From: JALYXV01 sp963733505
Lineage (GTDB): Bacteria; Actinomycetota; Acidimicrobiia; Acidimicrobiales; Palsa-688
NCBI GenBank assembly: GCA_963733505.1
Contig: CAVTDW010000005.1
Location: 558,001-622,000 of the forward strand
Length of the DNA: 64,000 bases
Reading direction: 5' to 3'
Position 1 is the stretch's first letter. Every line of letters starts with the position of its first letter. The translations under genes were made by a program, and so were the position numbers. The notes below the pieces were generated by a model, which had not been told where the DNA came from, did not search any database, and saw only the letters and a list, made by a program, of their open reading frames with translations. Below, in pieces: positions 40,110 through 49,476 of the stretch.

Positions 40110-41041
40110 ATGGACGCTACCGGAGCCACCCGCTGAGCGGCGAGTTCGCGGCGCTGGCCCGGCTGGCGAGCGGGCTCGGCATCCTTGCCCCCCCGGAGGT
40201 GGGTATCGGCGACGATGCCGCGGTCGTGGCGGCGCCCCGTGGCGGCTTCCTGCTGCTGGCGGCCGACGCCGTGGTCGCCGGCGTCCACGCCGACTTGAAC
40301 CTGAGCGACCTGGACGACCTGGGTTGGAAGGCAGTGGCGGTCAACGTCAGCGACATCGCGGCCATGGGGGGCTGCCCGGGCCACCTGCTGGTCACGGTGT
40401 GCGGCCCGCCCGACACCGACCTCGACCTCCTGTACCGGGGCATTGCCGAGGCGGCCGAGGCGTGGGACTGCCCGGTGGTGGGCGGCGACCTGGCCAACGC
40501 CGCCGTCGTCATGGTCAGCGTGGCGATCACCGGGTCGCTGACCGGGCCGCCGATCCTGCGCTCGGGCGCCCGAGCGGGCGACGGGATCTGGGTGACCGGG
40601 CCCCTCGGCCTGGCCGCGGCGGGGCTGCGGGTGTTGAAGGAGTTGGGAAAAGGGGCGACCGGGAGGGCGGCGGACGCCCACCGGCGCCCTCGGCCGTCGG
40701 TGCCGGCCGGACTGGCGGCCCGGGCGGCCGGGGCCACGGCAATGATCGATATCTCCGATGGCTTGGCGGCCGACCTCGGCCACCTGGCCGACGCCTCGGG
40801 TGTGGGGTTGGAGGTCGACGTGGTTCCCGTCGGCCCGGGCGCGACCGAAGGCGAGGCACTGACCGGTGGTGAGGACTACGTGCTGGCGTTCACCGCCGCG
40901 GATGACGACGTGGTGTTGACGGCGTTCTCCGGGCTCACCGCGCCCGTCAGGATCGGGACCTGCCTCCCCGATGCGAGCGAGAGGCGCGTCCTCGGGAGGC
41001 CTTTTCCCAACGTTGGTGGCTGGGAACACCGCTGGGCATGA
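40110..41041 (+). CDS. thiL: Thiamine-monophosphate kinase, start or frame unclear
   Basis: ThiL makes thiamine diphosphate from thiamine monophosphate. Motifs: GIGDDAAVVAAP, AADAVVAGVHADL (metal-binding aspartates), WKAVAVNVSDIAAMGGCP, GGDLANAAVVMVSVAITG and DISDGLAADLGHLA. The usual N terminus GEFAALARL is present but no good start codon precedes it in that frame. ATG 40110 (MDATGATR) lies in another frame that would join with one base added at about 40127-40131. The end overlaps thiD (ATGA). Confidence 0.85.
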
Positions 41042-41827
41042 GCCGGCCGGTGGCGCTCAGCGTCGCAGGCTCGGACTCGAGCGGTGGGGCCGGCGTCGTG
41101 GCCGATCTGAAGACCTTCGAGGCCCTCGGCGTGTGGGGCACCGTCGCCCTCACGGCGGTCACGGCGCAGAACAGCCTGGGCGTCGCCGCCATCCACCTGG
41201 TGCCACCCGAGGTGATCCGGGCCCAGATCATGGCCGTGGCGTCGGATCTGGCGGTGGGCGCGGCCAAGACGGGGATGCTGGGCTCCGCGGCGGGCGTGCA
41301 GGCGGTGGCCTCGGCCATCCGTGACGCCCGGATCGCGCTCGTCGTCGTGGACCCGGTGTCGCTCTCCAAGCACGGCGACACGCTGCTGGCGGGCGACGCC
41401 CTCGAGGTGCTGCGGACGGAGTTGCTGCCCCTCGCCACGGTCATCACGCCCAACCTGCCGGAGGCGGCGGCCCTCGTCGGTTACCCGGTCGACGACCGCC
41501 CCGCGATGGTCGCGGCCGCCCAGCAGTTACGCCGGTTCGGGGCCCAGGTTGTGCTGGTCAAAGGCGGCCACCTGGCCGACGAGCGGGTCGTCGCCCGACC
41601 TGGTGTGCGGGCCCGACGGGCTGCTCTGGCTCGAAGGGCCCCGCCTGGCGACCGTTCATACCCATGGGACCGGATGTGTCCTGTCGGCCGCCATCGCGGC
41701 CTTCCTGGCGCTCGGCCGCACGCCGCTGCAGGCGTGTGCCGACGGGAAGCGATTCGTGTCGCTGGCCATTGCCGCCGGTGCTCCGCTGGGCCGCGGCATC
41801 GGGCCGGTCAACCCGGGCCGTGAGTGA
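41038..41827 (+). CDS. thiD: Hydroxymethylpyrimidine/phosphomethylpyrimidine kinase, frame broken
   Basis: About 263 residues of the ribokinase fold: ALSVAGSDSSGGAGVVADLKTFEALGVWG, VTAQNSLGV, KTGMLGSAAGV, VVDPVSLSKHGDTLL, ITPNLPEAAALVG and VLVKGGHLADE. After one extra base at about 41588-41596 it continues DLVCGPDGLLWLEG and the anion-hole HTHGTGCVLSAAIAAFLA. It phosphorylates HMP and HMP-P for thiamine synthesis and works in the same pathway as thiL, with which it overlaps by four bases. Confidence 0.88.
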
Positions 41828-41878
41828 CGGGGCCGACGTCATCAGCGCCTCGTGGGAGGCGCCCCTCGGCTTCGGGGC

Positions 41879-42181
41879 TCAGGCTCCGTGGTCGAGGCGG
41901 CGGAGCTGGTCGAGGCAGTCCACGCGGTCGAAGTCGGCCAGGAACTCGGCCAGCTGGTCGGCGTCGATCAGCTCCGGCTCCGGCGTGATCTCATGGACGC
42001 CCGCCGCCTGGAGAATATGGATGATCCCGGCCGGCACCTCCCGGCTGACCTGCTCGCGGCAGCGGGGGCAGGCGAACAGGAACGACGACTGCCCGTGAGC
42101 CGTCCGCAGACCGAGATCATCGGTGGTGAGCACGACATCGCCGCAGGTGGGGCACGTCGCCCGGACAAAGGAGTCGCTCAT
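41879..42181 (-). CDS. Zinc-ribbon hypothetical protein
   Basis: A 100-residue protein with CPTCGDVVLTTDDL and FACPRCREQVSREVP, a two-CxxC zinc ribbon, followed by an acidic helical tail (ELIDADQLAEFLADFDRVDCLDQL). Function unknown. ATG 42181 is chosen without a clear ribosome binding site. It diverges from the B12/GAF regulator across a spacer with repeated operators, so it may be a target of that regulator. Confidence 0.65.
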   Translation of the reverse strand: MSDSFVRATCPTCGDVVLTTDDLGLRTAHGQSSFLFACPRCREQVSREVPAGIIHILQAAGVHEITPEPELIDADQLAEFLADFDRVDCLDQLRRLDHGA

Positions 42182-42224
42182 GTAGTGATGGTCGGAACGT
42201 GGGCGCCGCAGGTGTAGCCCTTTC

Positions 42225-42270
42225 TCGACAATTGCCTCCGAATATCGACAATTTTCCTTCATTCGGAGGC
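42225..42270. promoter_or_regulatory. Operator cluster: two direct repeats and one inverted repeat
   Basis: TCGACAATT occurs at 42225-42233 and 42245-42253, exactly 20 bp apart (two helical turns). GCCTCCGAAT (42234-42243) and ATTCGGAGGC (42261-42270) form a perfect 10+10 inverted repeat interleaved with them. This is the AT-richest part of the divergent spacer and lies 80-125 bases before the regulator gene. Head-to-tail sites suit MerR/BldC-like DNA-binding domains such as the one at the C terminus of that regulator. Confidence 0.6.
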
Positions 42271-42351
42271 CCGCTGGTCGCTCGGTGCTAAAGGTGGGGC
42301 AAAAGGGCGCCGAACCCCATCCTGATCGGAAAAGGGGAGGCATTAAAGCGT

Positions 42352-44391
42352 ATGGTCGCAGCTGTCCGGCCGAATCTGGCTGATCTCGAGGCTTTGACGA
42401 CCCATCTGGGCCGGCTGGATCACAGCGCCGCGCTGGCGCTGGTGGACCGTGCACGATCCGATGGTGTTTCAATCGACGGGATCATCACCGGGTTGCTGGC
42501 GCCTGCGCTCGTCGAACTGGGTCGCCGCTGGGCGGCGGGCGAGGTGGGGGCGGCCGAAGCCCTTGCGGCCGCCGCCATCGCCCGCGCCGCCGTTCCGCGC
42601 GCTGCGGTGCCCGCGACCTATGCCGAGCAGCGCAGCGTTGCGGTGTGCTGCCCCCCGGGCGAGCACCATGAGATTCCCGCCGAGATGGTCACCGAGCTGC
42701 TCCGGGCCGAGGGTTGCCCGGCGCAGCACATCGGCGCGGGCGTAACGCCGAAACACCTCCCGGGCTTCCTGAGTCGCCAGCGTCCTGCGGCGCTGCTGAT
42801 CAGCTGTACCTCGCCCTGCGGCCTGCCCGGTGCCGCCCGCTCCATCGAGGTCGCCCACGCCTACGGGGTGCCGGTCATCGTGGGCGGGGCGGCGTTCGGG
42901 CGCGATCCGTTACTCGCCCTCCGCCTGGGCGCGGCCGCCTGGGCGCCGTCCGCCCATCAGGTCATCGGGATCGTGGAGTCGTGGATCTCCCGGGCGCCCC
43001 AGCTGGCGCCCGGGCGGGCCCTCACCGAGGAATACCTCATGTTCGAGGCGGGCCTGCCCGAGATCCGGGCGGGCGTCGTGGTTGCCCTGCGGCGCATCGC
43101 GGGCGACGCCGAGGACGACGATCCGGGCGGGGTGGCGGATACCCAGGATCGCCTGGAGCTGCTGCTGCGCCACCTCGGAGCGGCGCTCTTGGTCGACGAC
43201 GGGCGGTTGTTCCTCGACTTCCTGTCGTGGCGGGCCGAGTACTACGCCCACCGCAACATCGGACCCGAGCGCCTGTCGAATGCCCTGACGGCGGTGTCGG
43301 CGTCACTTCCGAACGAGTTCGGCCGGGCCCGGCGCTTCGTGGACGAAGGCCGCCAGCACGTGGCCTGGATCGTCCAGTCGGGTAGTTCCGCCGGGATCGT
43401 CGCCGGAGCGGCGGCGCGCTACACACCGGCCGACAGCCTTCCCTCCCGGCCCCCGTCGGGCCTGGCCCGGCCAGCGGTTGGCGAGGACGCCGGCCGGCCG
43501 CTGGTTGGCGTCTCGGATCCGGCTCGTGAGCTCGGTCGGGACCGATCAGTGCGAGATCAACCGGGGCAGATCCCTGATCAAACGGGCCGGGATCAAACGC
43601 TGGCGCCAGTTCGATCGTTGGGGACGACCCCAGAGCAGCCGGGTCGGGTGTTCGCCGACTTGTTGTTCGTCGCCGCCACCACCTGCCACGCCCCCTTCGC
43701 GCTGATCTCGGTGGCCCAGCCCGACGGCCGGTGGAGCACCTTGGGCCATGGCGTGGAGCGCAAGGACCTTCTGACCGACGACCGGCTCTTCGCGGCCATC
43801 GGGCGCTCCGCCGAGCCCCTGGAACTGGCAGATCTGGGTCGACACCCGGAGTTCGGCATGGGCCCCTTGGCCCGGGGACCGCTCGGGGTTCGCTTCGTGT
43901 ACGGCGTTGCGCTGCGCAGCCGCCAGAACACCCTCCTCGGCGTGCTGTGTGTCCTCGATCGCCGGCCCCGGGAGTTGTCGGTGCGGGAGCGTCAGGCGTT
44001 GTCGGCCGTGTCCCGGCAGGTCGCGGGACAACTGGCGATGTGGCGTCGCGCCAGCTCCGGTACCGGCGTGCCCGCCACGCCTATGGCGGCGCTGTCGGGC
44101 CCTGCAGCCGCGGTGGCGGAACGTGTCGGGCGCCCGGCGACGGCGATGGCCATCGCGGAGTCAGATGGGGAGCGCCCCCGGCTCCACCTGCATCGCGAGG
44201 GCGGTGACGAACTCCTGCGCAGCCACGAAGTGGCGGTGCTGTTCGATGTCACCGACCGGACCGTCATCAACTGGGCCGCCGCGGGCAAGCTGCCGTCGAT
44301 TCGTACCGCAGGCGGCCATCTCCGCTTCCGCGGCGAGGACGTGCTGGCGCTGCTGTCGGGGCGTCCGGTTCGCGACGGCCGCACCGCCTGA
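42352..44391 (+). CDS. Multi-domain regulator: B12-binding-like, GAF and C-terminal MerR/BldC-type HTH
   Basis: 679 residues. About 1-85: helical bundle like the cap of CarH-type sensors (RRWAAGEVGAAEAL). About 95-215: B12-binding-like Rossmann domain with PPGEHHEIP holding the axial-His position, LLISCTSPCGLPGAARSI and VPVIVGGAAFG. About 225-345: helical domain. About 435-560: GAF domain (FALISVAQPDGRW, GVRFVYGVALRSRQNTLLGVLCVLD). About 610-675: HTH LLRSHEVAVLFDVTDRTVINWAAAGKLPSIRTAGGHLRF. In the cap the W-x9-EH motif of light-sensing CarH is degenerate (Ala-Leu replaces Glu-His). GGGGAGG eleven bases before ATG 42352. Probably integrates cobalamin or redox signals. Confidence 0.75.
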   Translation: MVAAVRPNLADLEALTTHLGRLDHSAALALVDRARSDGVSIDGIITGLLAPALVELGRRWAAGEVGAAEALAAAAIARAAVPRAAVPATYAEQRSVAVCCPPGEHHEIPAEMVTELLRAEGCPAQHIGAGVTPKHLPGFLSRQRPAALLISCTSPCGLPGAARSIEVAHAYGVPVIVGGAAFGRDPLLALRLGAAAWAPSAHQVIGIVESWISRAPQLAPGRALTEEYLMFEAGLPEIRAGVVVALRRIAGDAEDDDPGGVADTQDRLELLLRHLGAALLVDDGRLFLDFLSWRAEYYAHRNIGPERLSNALTAVSASLPNEFGRARRFVDEGRQHVAWIVQSGSSAGIVAGAAARYTPADSLPSRPPSGLARPAVGEDAGRPLVGVSDPARELGRDRSVRDQPGQIPDQTGRDQTLAPVRSLGTTPEQPGRVFADLLFVAATTCHAPFALISVAQPDGRWSTLGHGVERKDLLTDDRLFAAIGRSAEPLELADLGRHPEFGMGPLARGPLGVRFVYGVALRSRQNTLLGVLCVLDRRPRELSVRERQALSAVSRQVAGQLAMWRRASSGTGVPATPMAALSGPAAAVAERVGRPATAMAIAESDGERPRLHLHREGGDELLRSHEVAVLFDVTDRTVINWAAAGKLPSIRTAGGHLRFRGEDVLALLSGRPVRDGRTA

Positions 44392-44400
44392 GCCAACGAG

Positions 44401-44446
44401 CTAGCGGGACGACCTTCTAGCGGACGACCTTCTAGCGGACGACCTT
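44401..44446 (-). repeat. 15-bp repeat made of the rpmB end and stop codon
   Basis: Three copies of CTAGCGGACGACCTT (the leftmost has one extra G). On the leftward strand each reads AAGGTCGTCCGCTAG, which encodes KVVR and the stop. The rightmost copy is the true end of rpmB; the others follow the stop. Confidence 0.92.
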
Positions 44447-44626
44447 GGTGACCTTGCCCGCCCGGATGCAGGACGTGCACACGTGCATGCGCCGCGGCGT
44501 TGAGCCGACCAGGGTCCGAATCCGCTGAATGTTGGGATTCCAGCGGCGCTTGATCCGCCGGTGGGAGTGACTGATACTCATGCCGAACGAGGGATGCTTC
44601 CCGCACACCTCACACACTGCTGCCAT
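44432..44626 (-). CDS. rpmB: 50S ribosomal protein L28
   Basis: 64 residues, MAAVCEVCGKHPSFGMSISHSHRRIKRRW, with CxxC pairs (CEVC and CTSC) of the zinc-binding form. GAGGTG lies eleven bases before ATG 44626. It diverges from fakA, an arrangement common across bacteria. Its last codons and stop are tandemly repeated downstream. Confidence 0.96.
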   Translation of the reverse strand: MAAVCEVCGKHPSFGMSISHSHRRIKRRWNPNIQRIRTLVGSTPRRMHVCTSCIRAGKVTKVVR

Positions 44627-44719
44627 GGAAAGAACACCTCGTAACTGGTTCCCGGGCGGGGCGCGCCGGTAGGCCCGGAGACTTCAGGGACAGAGGTACA
44701 GGTTAGCATCGCCATCCTT

Positions 44720-46375
44720 ATGAGGACGCTCGTGCGCCTCGGAGCCGACGACCTGGCTTCGGTGGTAGTCGCATACCGGGACGCCCTGCGGGCCCATCAG
44801 GAGGCAATCAACCGGCTCAATGTCTACCCGGTCCCCGACGGCGACACCGGGACCAACATGGCCTTGACCCTCGAGTCGGTGGTCGCGGAACTCCCCGATC
44901 GCGAGGGTGCCGATTTGGGGGCGGTGTGCGCCGCCGTCAGCCATGGCTCGTTGATGGGCGCCCGGGGCAACTCGGGCGTGATCCTGTCGCAGATTCTCCG
45001 CGGCGTGGCCGAGGCGTTTCGTGACGGACCCGGCGACGGCGCCACCGTGGCCGATGCCCTGGCCCGGGCGACGGCCGGCGCCTACAAGGCGGTCATGCGG
45101 CCCGTCGAGGGCACGATCTTGTCGGTGATCAAGGCGGCATCGGTGGCGGCGCACGCCTGCCGGACGGCGTCGCTGGTCGACGTGCTCGACGCCGCCAAGG
45201 GGGCCGCGGCCGCCGCATTGGCCCACACACCCGACCAGTTGCCGGTGCTCAAGGCGGCTGGCGTGGTCGACGCGGGTGGCGCCGGGTTCGTGTTGCTGCT
45301 CGACGCCTTCCTGCATCGCTGCGCCGAGCGCCCCCTCCCCGAACCCGAGACCATGGCACCGGCCGCGGCCGCGTCGGTCGCCGCGGGCCTCGAGTCGAGC
45401 CATGCCGGCGCGGTCGGGGACCTGCGCTATGAGGTCATGTACTTCCTCGACGCCCCCGACGACGCGGTCGACCGCTTCCGCCAGATGTGGGCGGCCATCG
45501 GCGACTCGATCGTCGTCGTCGGCGGCGACGGCCTGTGGAACTGCCACATCCACACCGACGACATCGGCGCCGCCATCGAAGCCGCGGTCGAGGTGGGCCG
45601 GCCCCGCCAGATCCGCGTCACCGACCTGCTGGACCAGGTCGAGGAGGAGCGGTGGGTCCGTGAAGCCATCGCGCCTCCGCCCGAGGCGTTGCCCGAGTCG
45701 GCACCGCGGGCCGAGCCGGTGCGATGCGCCGCGGTCGCGGTGGCCACCGGCGATGGGATCCACCGGATCTTCCGCTCGCTCGGTGTGCAGCACACCGTGA
45801 CCGGCGGCCAGACCATGAACCCGTCCACGGCCCAACTCCTGGCCGCCATCGACGCGGTTCCCGGGCAGGAGGTGGTGCTCCTGCCCAACAACAAGAACAT
45901 CATCCCGGTGGCCGAGCAGGCGGCCCGGGTGGCGGCCAAACCCGCCCGCGTCGTTCCCACCCGGGGCATCGCCGAGGGGTTCGCCGCCCTACTGGCCTAC
46001 GACCCCCAAGCCAGCGCCGAGGAGAACGCCGCGGGCATGGGAGAGGCGGCCGCGCGGGTGGTGTCGGGGGAGATCACGACCGCCGTGCGGGCCAGCACCA
46101 GCGAGGTGGGCCCCATCAGCCAGGGCGACTACCTGGGCCTTTCTCGGGGCGCCATCGAGGTGGTGTCTTCTTCCCTCGCCGAGGCCGCCCAGGACCTGCT
46201 GGCCAAGCTGCTCGGTGACCAGCACGAGATCGTCACCATCATCGAAGGTGAAGGCGCCACCAAAGCCGATACCCGCCGCATCACCGAGTGGTTGGCCGAG
46301 AAGCGGCCCGACGTGGCGGCCGAGGTCCACCACGGCGGCCAGCCCCTCTACCCCTACCTACTGTCGATCGAGTGA
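44720..46375 (+). CDS. fakA: DAK2/DegV-like fatty acid kinase catalytic subunit
   Basis: A 551-residue protein of the FakA (YloV) family, which phosphorylates fatty acids bound to FakB. The DAK2/DhaL domain holds INRLNVYPVPDGDTGTNM (metal-binding aspartates) and GSLMGARGNSGVILSQ. The middle region has GGDGLWNCHIHTDDIGAAIEAA and the C-terminal domain VTGGQTMNPSTAQLLAAI with LLPNNKNIIPVAEQA. Length is complete. It sits between rpmB and recG as in many bacteria; the acyl-phosphate product feeds lipid synthesis with PlsX nearby. Confidence 0.9.
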   Translation: MRTLVRLGADDLASVVVAYRDALRAHQEAINRLNVYPVPDGDTGTNMALTLESVVAELPDREGADLGAVCAAVSHGSLMGARGNSGVILSQILRGVAEAFRDGPGDGATVADALARATAGAYKAVMRPVEGTILSVIKAASVAAHACRTASLVDVLDAAKGAAAAALAHTPDQLPVLKAAGVVDAGGAGFVLLLDAFLHRCAERPLPEPETMAPAAAASVAAGLESSHAGAVGDLRYEVMYFLDAPDDAVDRFRQMWAAIGDSIVVVGGDGLWNCHIHTDDIGAAIEAAVEVGRPRQIRVTDLLDQVEEERWVREAIAPPPEALPESAPRAEPVRCAAVAVATGDGIHRIFRSLGVQHTVTGGQTMNPSTAQLLAAIDAVPGQEVVLLPNNKNIIPVAEQAARVAAKPARVVPTRGIAEGFAALLAYDPQASAEENAAGMGEAAARVVSGEITTAVRASTSEVGPISQGDYLGLSRGAIEVVSSSLAEAAQDLLAKLLGDQHEIVTIIEGEGATKADTRRITEWLAEKRPDVAAEVHHGGQPLYPYLLSIE

Positions 46376-48571
46376 CGGGACGGACCCTCATATCGCTCGA
46401 CAAGGTCGACGTCGGGCGGCTGAAGGGCGTGGGGGACAAGAAGCGCCAGGCGCTGGCGGACGCCGGAATCGACACGGTCCTCGACCTGCTGACGCATTAC
46501 CCCCGCCGGTACATCGACCGGACGTCGCAGGCACCCATCCGCGACATGGTCGAGGGCCAGGAGGCCACCGTCGTCGCCTTGGTGAAAAAGGTCAACGCCC
46601 GGCGGACCCGCAACGGCCGCAGCCTGGTCGACATCGACGTCTTCGACGGGTCGAGCTATCTGCGCTGCAGCTTCTTCAACCAACCGTGGCGGGCCAAGCA
46701 GCTGTTGACCGGCACCGAGGTGGTGATCTTCGGGAAACTGGAGCGCTACCGGGGGACCCGGCAGATGGTCAACCCCGTCGTCGACCTGGTGGGCAACCGG
46801 ACGGGTCGCATCGTGCCCGTCTACCCCCAGTCGGAGAAGGCGGGCGTCAACACCTGGGAACTGGCGGGTTGGATCGACGAGGCCCTCGAGCGGTTGGAGC
46901 AGGTGGGCAACCTGGTCGACCCCCTTCCCCGGGAGTGGCGGGACCGGCTGGACCTGGTCGACCGGACGTGGGCCATGGCCCAGATCCACCACCCTGAGTC
47001 GATGGGGGCGGCGCAGGCGGCGCGAAAGCGTCTGGCCTTCGACGAGCTGTTCCGGCTGCAGACGATCCTGGTGATGCGCAAGCGGGCGGTGGAGCGCGAC
47101 GCCATCGGGATCCGCCACCGACTCGACGGGGACCTCGTCGCCCGCTTCTTGACGGGGCTCCCTTTTCCCCTGACCAATGCCCAGGTCGAGGCGATCGCGG
47201 AGATCCAGCGTGACCTGGGCGGGCCCCACCCCATGCACCGGCTGCTCCAAGGCGACGTCGGCGCGGGCAAGACGGTCGTGGCGGTGGCCGCACTGCTGAC
47301 GGCGGTCCAGGGGGGGTACCAAGGGGCGCTGATGGCGCCGACGGAGGTGCTGGCCGAGCAGCACCACCTGGGCGTGTCGGCGCTGCTGGCGGAGCTCGTG
47401 GTGCCCGACGACTCGCGCCTCGGCGGCTCGCGTCCGGTGTCGGTGGCGCTGCTCACGCACCGCACCGGCGCGGCCGAGCGGGGCCGGCTGCACGCCGGCT
47501 TGGCCTCGGGGGATGTCGACATCCTGATCGGGACCCATGCCCTGTTGACCGAGGAGGTGGCGTTCAAGGCGCTGGGGGCGGTGGTGATCGACGAGCAGCA
47601 CCGTTTCGGCGTCGAGCAGCGCGCCGCGCTGCGGCAGAAGGGCGCGGAGGCGGCGGTTCCCGACGTGCTCGTCATGACGGCGACGCCCATCCCGCGTACC
47701 GCGGCCATGACGGTGTACGGCGACCTCGATACGACGGTGCTCGGCGAGCTGCCGCCGGGACGCACCCCGGTCCACACGGTGTGGGCTCGCGGCCCCCTTG
47801 AGGAAGTGGGGGCCTGGGACCGGGTGATAAGCGAGGTGGCGGCGGGCCATCAGGCGTATGTCGTGTGCCCGCTGGTGGAGGACTCCGAGCGCGTCCAGGC
47901 CCGTTCGGCGACCGAGGAGCGCGAACGCCTGGCGGCGGGTGAGCTGGCGGGGCTTCGCTTGGGCCTGTTGCACGGGCAGTTGGCCTCGAAGGAGAAGGAG
48001 GCGGTGATGGGGGAGTTCCGGCGGGGGGTGGTGGACGTGCTCGTCGCCACGACGGTGATCGAGGTCGGCGTCGACGTGACCAATGCCACGGTGATGGTGA
48101 TCGAGGACGCCGACCGTTTCGGGATGGCGCAGCTGCACCAGCTCCGGGGGCGGGTCGGGCGGGGGCAGGACCCGTCGTGGTGTTTCCTGCTGGGCGGCGG
48201 CAACACCGCCGAGTCCGAGGAGCGGCTGCAGGCGGTCGAGCGCAGCACCGACGGGTTTGCACTGGCCGAGGTCGACCTCCAGTTGCGGGGGGAAGGGACC
48301 ATCCTCGGGACCCGGCAGAAGGGCGCCACCGACCTCAAGCTGGCGTCGCTGAAGCGGGACCGGGACCTCGTCGAGGCGGCGCGCCAAGTGGCGTTCGCCA
48401 TCGTCGATTCGGGTTCGTCTGGCGGGTCGAGTGCGGCTGGGGCGGGTGGGGCTGGGGTCGGGTGCGGCTGGGTCGGGTGGCGGCTGGGGACTCGCCGACC
48501 ATCCCGACCTGGCGGCCGAGATCCGCGCCCTGGTCGACGAGGACGACCGGGACTTCCTCTTCAAGAGCTAA
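46372..48571 (+). CDS. recG: ATP-dependent DNA helicase RecG, C terminus frame broken in a repeat
   Basis: About 732 residues acting on stalled forks and recombination intermediates. Wedge domain at the N terminus (LKGVGDKKRQALADAGIDTVLDLLTHYPRRYIDR), then helicase motifs LLQGDVGAGKTVVAVAA, VIDEQHRFGVEQR (DEQH box), VMTATPIPRT, VIEVGVDVTNATVMVIEDADRFG, QLHQLRGRVGRG and the RecG-specific LRGEGTILGTRQKG. GTG 46372 overlaps fakA (GTGA). A Gly/Ala-rich repeat at 48411-48490 is inserted before the C-terminal ADHPDLAAEIRALVDEDDRDFLFKS, which is one frame over (+1). Confidence 0.93.
48411..48490 (+). repeat. GGCTGGG/GGTCGGG-rich repeat in recG
   Basis: Degenerate units such as GGTGCGGCTGGGTCGG recur about five times, encoding SSGGSSAAGAGGAGVG. 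The gene changes frame inside this tract. Confidence 0.75.
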
Positions 48572-48618
48572 GGGCGTTCACCCTCCGGATCATGGCGGGC
48601 GCTCTACGCTGGCCGGCG

Positions 48619-48843
48619 ATGGCGCGCACCGACGACTCGACCGCCTACGCCTCCAACTGGCGGGTCGTGCTGGCGGCGGACGCGGCGCTCGGGGCAGTGC
48701 TCTCGGTGCTGGGAGTCGTCGTGGCGGTGTTGGTCAATGCCGTCTTGGGCGTGGCGATGGTCGCCGCCGGCGTGGGGTACGCCGCCTTGGTTGGCGCCCG
48801 CGCCCGGCGGTGGGCCCGGCTGCGCCGCGCCGGGCCGCTCTAG
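48619..48843 (+). CDS. Small two-helix membrane protein
   Basis: 74 residues, MARTDDSTAYASNWRVVLAADAALG, with two hydrophobic helices (about 16-37 and 38-58) and a basic end ARARRWARLRRAGPL. It sits between recG and rsmD, and its TAG is six bases before the rsmD start. The position between two conserved genes and the open frame support a real gene; family not recognised. Confidence 0.6.
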   Translation: MARTDDSTAYASNWRVVLAADAALGAVLSVLGVVVAVLVNAVLGVAMVAAGVGYAALVGARARRWARLRRAGPL

Positions 48844-48849
48844 GGCGGC

Positions 48850-49476
48850 GTGCGGGTCGTCGGAGGCGAAGCCCGCGGTCGGCGCTTCCGCGCGCCCCCA
48901 GGTCGGTCGACCCGACCGACCAGCGACAAGGTGCGGGAGGCCATTTTCGGGATCCTCGGCAGCCTGGCGGCCGTCGATACGGCGACCGCGACCGCGACCG
49001 CGAGCTCGGTCGAGGAAGCGAGCGTCGCCGACCTGTTCGCGGGAAGCGGGGCGCTCGGCATCGAGGCCCTGTCGCGCGGCGCGGGCAGTGTTGTCTTCGT
49101 GGATGTCGATCGCCAGGCCGTAACAACCATCCGAGAGAACATCGAGGCGCTCGGACTGGCCGGCCCCCGCGCCACGGTGGTGCGCACCGACGCTGCTCGC
49201 TGGCTGCGGTCCGCGCCGCCGACCAACCTCATCCTGGCTGATCCGCCCTACGCCTACCGCGAGTGGCCTGACCTCCTGACCCTCCTGGAGCCGGTGCTCG
49301 GCCCGGCCGGCGGAATCGCGGTCCTCGAGTCCGGGGCCGCACTCGACCTCGGCCCAGGGTGGGAAGTTCTCAGAGAGAAGCACTACGGCGGTACCGTTGT
49401 CACGGTCGCACGGCCGGCCCGCTCCATCACGGGCTCGCCGGCCGAGCTGGTCCGCGACCAGGAAGGTGACACGTGA
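48850..49476 (+). CDS. rsmD: 16S rRNA (guanine966-N2)-methyltransferase RsmD
   Basis: A 208-residue class I methyltransferase: GGEARGRRFRAPPG and TRPTSDKVREAIFGIL at the N terminus, SAM motif ADLFAGSGALGIEALSRGA, FVDVDRQAV and catalytic LADPPYAY. A short Thr-Ala repeat (ATATATAS) from the hexamer tract at 48981-49003 is inserted just before the SAM motif. GTG 48850. Its stop overlaps coaD (GTGA), the usual rsmD-coaD pair. Confidence 0.92.
   Translation: MRVVGGEARGRRFRAPPGRSTRPTSDKVREAIFGILGSLAAVDTATATATASSVEEASVADLFAGSGALGIEALSRGAGSVVFVDVDRQAVTTIRENIEALGLAGPRATVVRTDAARWLRSAPPTNLILADPPYAYREWPDLLTLLEPVLGPAGGIAVLESGAALDLGPGWEVLREKHYGGTVVTVARPARSITGSPAELVRDQEGDT
48981..49003 (+). repeat. GCGACC/GCGACCGC hexamer repeat in rsmD
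   Basis: Four ACCGCG-type units encode (TA)4 in a loop before the SAM-binding motif. In frame. Confidence 0.85.

Noticed and set aside
40036..40130. TPP riboswitch before thiL
   Set aside because: No CTGAGA/THI-box pattern or paired stems were seen; the space is also shared with the divergent OB-fold gene.
42182..42351. Cobalamin riboswitch before the B12-domain regulator
   Set aside because: The spacer is only 170 bases and lacks the B12-box and the conserved multi-stem layout; short repeats fit an operator better.
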